Positions 58,791-64,000 of a stretch of 64,000 nt of DNA are shown here, one piece after another. A program made the translations under genes and the position numbers. Position 1 is the first letter of the stretch, and each line of letters begins with the position of its first letter. This DNA is from Dendrocalamus latiflorus (lineage: Eukaryota; Streptophyta; Magnoliopsida; Poales; Poaceae), in the NCBI GenBank assembly GCA_017311315.1, contig CM029663.1, positions 22,863,412 to 22,927,411 on the forward strand. The letters run 5' to 3'. The notes beneath the pieces are model-generated. The model was not told the origin of the DNA. It did not search any database and worked only from the letters and a program-made list of their open reading frames with translations.

Positions 58791-60140
58791 AACAAACTGA
58801 TCCAAGCAGATACTTCAACAACACACTTAGTCAAAAGCGCCTTGAAAAGATTCACTCACTTAGAACACCTTTAGAATAAGCCTGAACACATCTATTTAGG
58901 AGAAAACTAGTTGTAATTGATCCATTCAATTTCTTACCACACCAGGAGAAAAACACAGCTGGAACAATATTTCATCAAGTCATCAACCTTTGTAAATTTG
59001 ATCGCAAGTGCACTACAGCAAGACTTGGCCAGTAAATGGGCTAACTAAAATTAAGGTTTTAGGTCATCACTCATCAGCATTGTTTGATTCATAAATAACA
59101 CAAGAACATGCCAAATGAAGATTATCATGGCTGAAATAATCGTAATAAGCATTGAATACCAGATATCATATTCAGCAAGTCAAACAACACGTGAAGGGAA
59201 ACGGCCAACCTTCCTGACCATCTGTTCTTTCAGCTTTTCATTATATCAAACAAAGTGTTAGCAATCATAGATCCACTCATCTAGTCCATCATTATCATTG
59301 CAAAGACTAAACAATTGACATGGTTCTACTGTAAAGAACACACTGTAGATCGTTTTCCTAATTCAGCAAATGAAATTGCTGTGGGCGCAGTTCTCCCGAG
59401 AGCACACCGTACATTTCAAGAAACAACGCAGAAAAACGACCAGGCTCTGGATATGCCTTTCCAAAATAGCACAAATTTACGCAAACCACGCCGCATCTTC
59501 CAATCGTATCACTGCACTTACAATATCTTCTACTTATTCCTAACAGCAAAATAGGACCTAAACGGAATCTAGGAACCAAACGGCATCACACGATCACAAC
59601 ACCAAAATCCTAAATGTACGGGCTGTTCCCGGTTGTTCCAGTTCCTCACCAAAACGTGCACGCTACGAGCAATTGCACATGTATAACTCAAAAAAATTTG
59701 GTGCAGATACAGCGCAATCACATCCTCGAACACAAGCACTTGTATTCCACAAATCCATGAAACAGAAACACCGCAACTCCGACACGAACTCTAGCGCCTC
59801 CGAGCCAGGGGATCATTCTAAACTGCTTGCTATTGTTCAAACGCCGACGCAGAAAGCTTCAGCGGATCGTCAATCCAGCAGAAACAGCAGAATCAACATG
59901 GCATGCCACAAAACAAAACACAAAAACCACGCGGGGATCAGCCCGATTCGCCACGCGGGGGAGCAACGCTAATCGATGGGGGACGAAGCCCTGCGGCTAG
60001 ATACCGGAGGGGAGGAAGGCGCGGGGCTTACCAGAGAGGGAGGCGGCCGGGGCGCGCGGTGGCGTACCGCGGGGCACGGGCGACGCGGACGAACGGCCTA
60101 CGGGACGGGGCGGGGCGGGGTGGAGAGAGAAAGAGAGAGT

Positions 60141-60172
60141 AGGTGGTGGTGGTGGTGTAGTGGTGGTGCTGG
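60141..60172. repeat. (GTG)n / (CAC)n short repeat
   Basis: Imperfect trinucleotide repeat at the upstream edge of the putative endosulfine first exon. Confidence 0.8.
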
Positions 60173-60736
60173 CGATTTGGTATTCGCTGCGTGCGGATCT
60201 GCCCACCCGGTCTGGCCGTCGAGCAGATTGGACATATACTTCTAATAAATTCTACCATCCATTAATTTTAGAACTTACAGTATAATAAAACTTTAAAATC
60301 CATAGTAACGCACGGACATTCAGCTAGTATTACGGTGTAGAGAGAGTAGCATTGGAATTGACCTGTCATCATTTTTGTTCTAACTTAACAAAGCAGAAGA
60401 AAAACATACGTCACTAATCTGAATAACCATCCTCCCATCTCATTATCTTTTACAAACGAAAATCGGGGTCGCGCCGGCCTGGTGCCAACGCCCCCGAGTC
60501 CACGCTGGCGCATGCACCGCACCGACTCCGGCTAACTCCAAGCGCCGGGCCAGCCAGCCCCCCACCACACCCACTTGTCGTTTCGCTGTTTCCATCCCGC
60601 CGACCCCCTTCCGCTCCGCTCCCCCCACCCTACCGAACTCCACCAACCCACCACGCGACGCCCCCCCCCCCCTCTCTGCTTGTCGCTTCCGCTCCACGCC
60701 ACGCCACTCGATCGCCTGCCCACCTAACCTCCTCCT

Positions 60737-61130
60737 ATGATCTCGTCCCCCCTAGCGAGGCCCAGATTTGGTGGCCCATTGCTCACGCGTGAGGCTGGCC
60801 GGTCGATGGTGTTCGTCGCGGCGCAGGCGGGCGTGCTCGCGGCCTGCGTGGTGCTGTTCGTCCCCATGGGGATCGCGGGCTGGTACCTCAACCACAACAA
60901 GGTGCTCTTCTTCTCTGGTGCGCTCTTCGTCTCCCTCGCCGTCGGCGTCCACCTCTCCTCGTACTTCTCCCTGCCTACCTCCTCGCCTCCTCCTTCCTCC
61001 CTCACCCCGCGCCGTCGTCCTCGTCGTGCATCCCGTTCCTGCACCACGTGTCATGGGCGGACGCCGGCGCCAGGGGAGCAGAAGGCAGCGGCACGGCAGG
61101 AGGGGCAGGGAGCGTGGGGAGGTGAAGCGG
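60737..61130 (+). pseudogene. Truncated plant SGNH-type membrane protein gene (N-terminal part)
   Basis: The frame starts MISSPLARPRFGGPLLTREA and has two hydrophobic helices (about residues 24-48 and 55-75) with VAAQAGVLAACVVLFVPMG and NKVLFFSGALFVSLAVGVHL. I recall this N terminus from plant membrane proteins with a downstream SGNH-hydrolase-like domain. After SSYFSLPTS the homology moves to another frame (SSSSCIPFLHHVSWADAGAR), showing a frameshift, and the catalytic region never appears; the sequence turns purine-rich. It lies head to head with the endosulfine gene, about 540 bases away. Family assignment is from memory of related sequences and moderate. Confidence 0.55.
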
Positions 61131-61199
61131 AGAGGGAGCGGAAGCAAGCGGAGCATGAGGGGAGGGAGGCGAGAGAGGCCGGGTAGAAGAGGGGGTGGG

Positions 61200-61575
61200 A
61201 GATGGTAACTGTTGGTAGAAGTGGAGAGGAGGAGTAGTTAGATATGAGAGAGAGGGAGAGGGATGTTAGATAGATGGTCGAGATTTCAGTATTCAGATCA
61301 AACGATTGAGAAGGGAGGAAGGAGAATGCACCAACCACCAACTCAAACTTATTAAATAGTAAAGATGAGGCAGGATCTCTGCCAATTTTATTAGAGGGGA
61401 AGGTCAAGTTCAGGAGATTAAACGGGGCGACCAAGTATTGCTCGGATGGCATGCATGCCAGTCGGCGTGCGGCCCCACTCGGCTTCGAGCCCTGCATTTT
61501 TGGAAGTACTGTTCACTTGAACAGTATCTTTTCGATATGTTCATGTAAATAGTGTTTTTGAGTATGTGTACATAT
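61200..61575. other. Intergenic stretch
   Basis: Purine-rich at the left, then unremarkable. No gene recognised. Confidence 0.4.
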
Positions 61576-61830
61576 GTGAGCATGTTCAGTAGTTAAAATA
61601 TATACCCATGCTCCTGGAGATCTCGGATCTCTGTCTACTCTCAGGCATGTGCATTAGATACACGCACATAGGTGTGTGTTAGGATGGGTGCGAGCGTATG
61701 TGAGTACGTTCAGTAATCAAAATACGTGCCCGCACTCCTGAAGATCTTGGATCTCTGTCTACTCTCAGGCATGTGCATTAGACACACCCACATGGATGTG
61801 GGTCAGGATGGGTATGGTATCGACGTGTGT
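61576..61830. repeat. 124 bp tandem duplication
   Basis: Units start at GTGAGCATGTTCAGTAG (61576) and GTGAGTACGTTCAGTAA (61700). Both contain GGATCTCTGTCTACTCTCAG and GGCATGTGCATTAGA. Confidence 0.9.
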
Positions 61831-62108
61831 GTATCCTTGTTATACTCATGAACTTAAAAGAAAGAGAGAGATTAAACAGGAAAGAGAGAGAGGAAGAACA
61901 GAAAGAGCAAGTTCAAGAGATTACCGGGGAAGAGAGAGGAACATAAAGACATAACAGGTCACATTTGATGAAATTTTTGGGTTAGAAACAAATGAAGACC
62001 AAAAAAAAAAAACTTCGACTAGTCCTGTGCCTCGTAGTCCTTGGAGAACGGAGATATTTTTGTCGCAGTTTAACGTTAGCGGTTAAACCTATATATGTGT
62101 GTGTGCAG

Positions 62109-62258
62109 CTTGCAAGAATACACAATTGCGCAATTCAGGACATCTTTTTCAGAAAACAAGAGTGGATTGGAACATCAGCTGTGGCAGAAGAACCACCAGA
62201 ATCCTCTGAATTAGAAGCCTCTGAGGTCACTGGAAGTCTTGCTACTACTCTTAATTAA
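62109..62258 (+). other. Possible terminal exon of an unidentified gene
   Basis: A pyrimidine/TG-rich run ends in GTGTGTGCAG, followed by an open frame with an acidic, Ser/Glu-rich C terminus (EEPPESSELEASEVTG) and a TAA stop at 62256. The composition is coding-like but I do not recognise the protein and see no upstream exon. It may be a gene remnant. Confidence 0.25.
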
Positions 62259-62555
62259 TACGCTTCAGTGCAATGCGGAACTTTTGCTAGAGGTGAAAAT
62301 CATTTTTATCTGCCCCAACTGGAGCCAGTGTCCTTTTTTCTTTAAGTTTTGTTCAACACCAAGCCAAAATTAATAGCTGGAAAGAACAAAAACAAGCCAC
62401 AGTTCAGAATATTCATTTCTATCCCTAGAGATTTGCAGCATAAATCCATCTGAGCTGACTTTGATATCTACCAACAAAGACATCCGAATCTGATTCTGTA
62501 GCGCAAAAGCTTTGGATGGGGGGGCTGTTATATTCCAAATATCTGAAGAAATAGT

Positions 62556-63692
<1,137 letters not shown>

Positions 63693-63721
<29 letters not shown>
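63693..63721. repeat. (TA)n tract at the right edge of the plastid insertion
   Basis: About 14 TA units following the TTTACTTTTTAT plastid spacer. Confidence 0.95.
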
Positions 63722-63727
<6 letters not shown>

Positions 63728-64000
63728 TAACGAGTGCTATTTGATGCCCGGGCACCATAGTCTAAAATAAATATGTATCATGTGCGAAAAATTTTAAAAT
63801 TCCTTGGATGTCAAGTTTAACTTGTTTACTAACTAGTTCAAACAAGTTTGAACTAAATTTTGAATTGTAGTTGCCTTTTTTATGATAGTTTGATTATAGG
63901 TATATGCTGATTATATATATAAATCAGCAAAGTATGTGATCTAAATTCGTTCAAAACTTTAAATTTTAATATATTTTTTCAAACTTATACGTTTCATTTG
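63722..64000. other. AT-rich end of window
   Basis: A GGGCACCATAGTC phrase near 63749 resembles the MITE termini at 17687. An inverted AACTTGTTTACTAACTAG / CAAACAAGTTTGAACT pairing lies at 63819-63855. No gene is seen. Confidence 0.4.

Larger units (their letters stand above)
56208..60200 (-). other. 5' UTR and long first intron of the endosulfine gene
   Basis: A splice acceptor (CTCTGGCAG) lies 12 bases before the ATG (exon edge at 56219). The best matching donor is CTCTCTG/GTAAGC at 60031-60032 on the minus strand, inside a CT-rich, GC-rich segment (60032 to about 60200) that looks like a plant first exon. The intervening intron would be about 3.8 kb and contains a nested repeat, microsatellites and a direct duplication. 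The first exon is inferred; a transcription start nearer the ATG cannot be excluded. Confidence 0.55.

Overview
This window looks like nuclear DNA from a grass (Poaceae), possibly Oryza-like; I cannot name the species. The evidence is a split plant gene with GT-AG introns, grass-type transposable elements (MULE, CACTA, Ty1-copia, large Ty3-type LTRs, MITEs) and a nuclear copy of plastid rps16. Most of the 64 kb is transposons nested in one another or in gene remnants. Only one host gene appears intact: an endosulfine (ENSA/ARPP-19) family gene on the minus strand, with coding exons at 55070-56207 and a probable non-coding first exon near 60.0-60.2 kb.

Left part (1-10.6 kb): a spliced GRF zinc-finger gene runs off the left edge, beside a truncated Mutator (mudrA-like) transposase, both on the minus strand. 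A structurally complete Mutator-like element follows (3932-8434), with ~310 bp terminal inverted repeats and an 8-9 bp target duplication. Its cargo is a seven-exon plant mobile domain (PMD) gene, and it has no transposase of its own. A fragment of a PIP5K MORN-repeat gene abuts its right end.

Middle part (11-35 kb): a 5.2 kb minus-strand solo LTR (TSD TACAC); a degenerate CACTA element with TNP2 transposase remains; a second, non-autonomous CACTA element (TSD CGT) carrying a piece of retrotransposon LTR with its TATA box; a duplicated AT-rich tract; a 1.7 kb solo LTR (TSD CCTGT); and MITE-like and minisatellite sequence.

Copia region (35.4-54.3 kb): an intronless eIF3d pseudogene on the minus strand is split into three parts by two Ty1-copia insertions. 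Copia-1 (35875-41007, TSD CACAT) has very similar LTRs but a broken pol. Copia-2 (41502-46692, TSD TATGA) has a gag-pol frame open except for one stop codon, yet its two LTRs hardly align. Beyond lie two related non-coding LTR-like repeats. The first is interrupted by a 1.1 kb solo LTR (TSD AAGAG) and by a 2.1 kb gag-only (TR-GAG type) copia element.

Right part (54.3-64 kb): the endosulfine gene, whose long 5' UTR intron is full of repeats; a truncated, divergently oriented fragment of an SGNH-type membrane protein gene; tandem repeats; and a plastid insertion with the rps16 intron and exon 2, bounded on both sides by (TA)n tracts.
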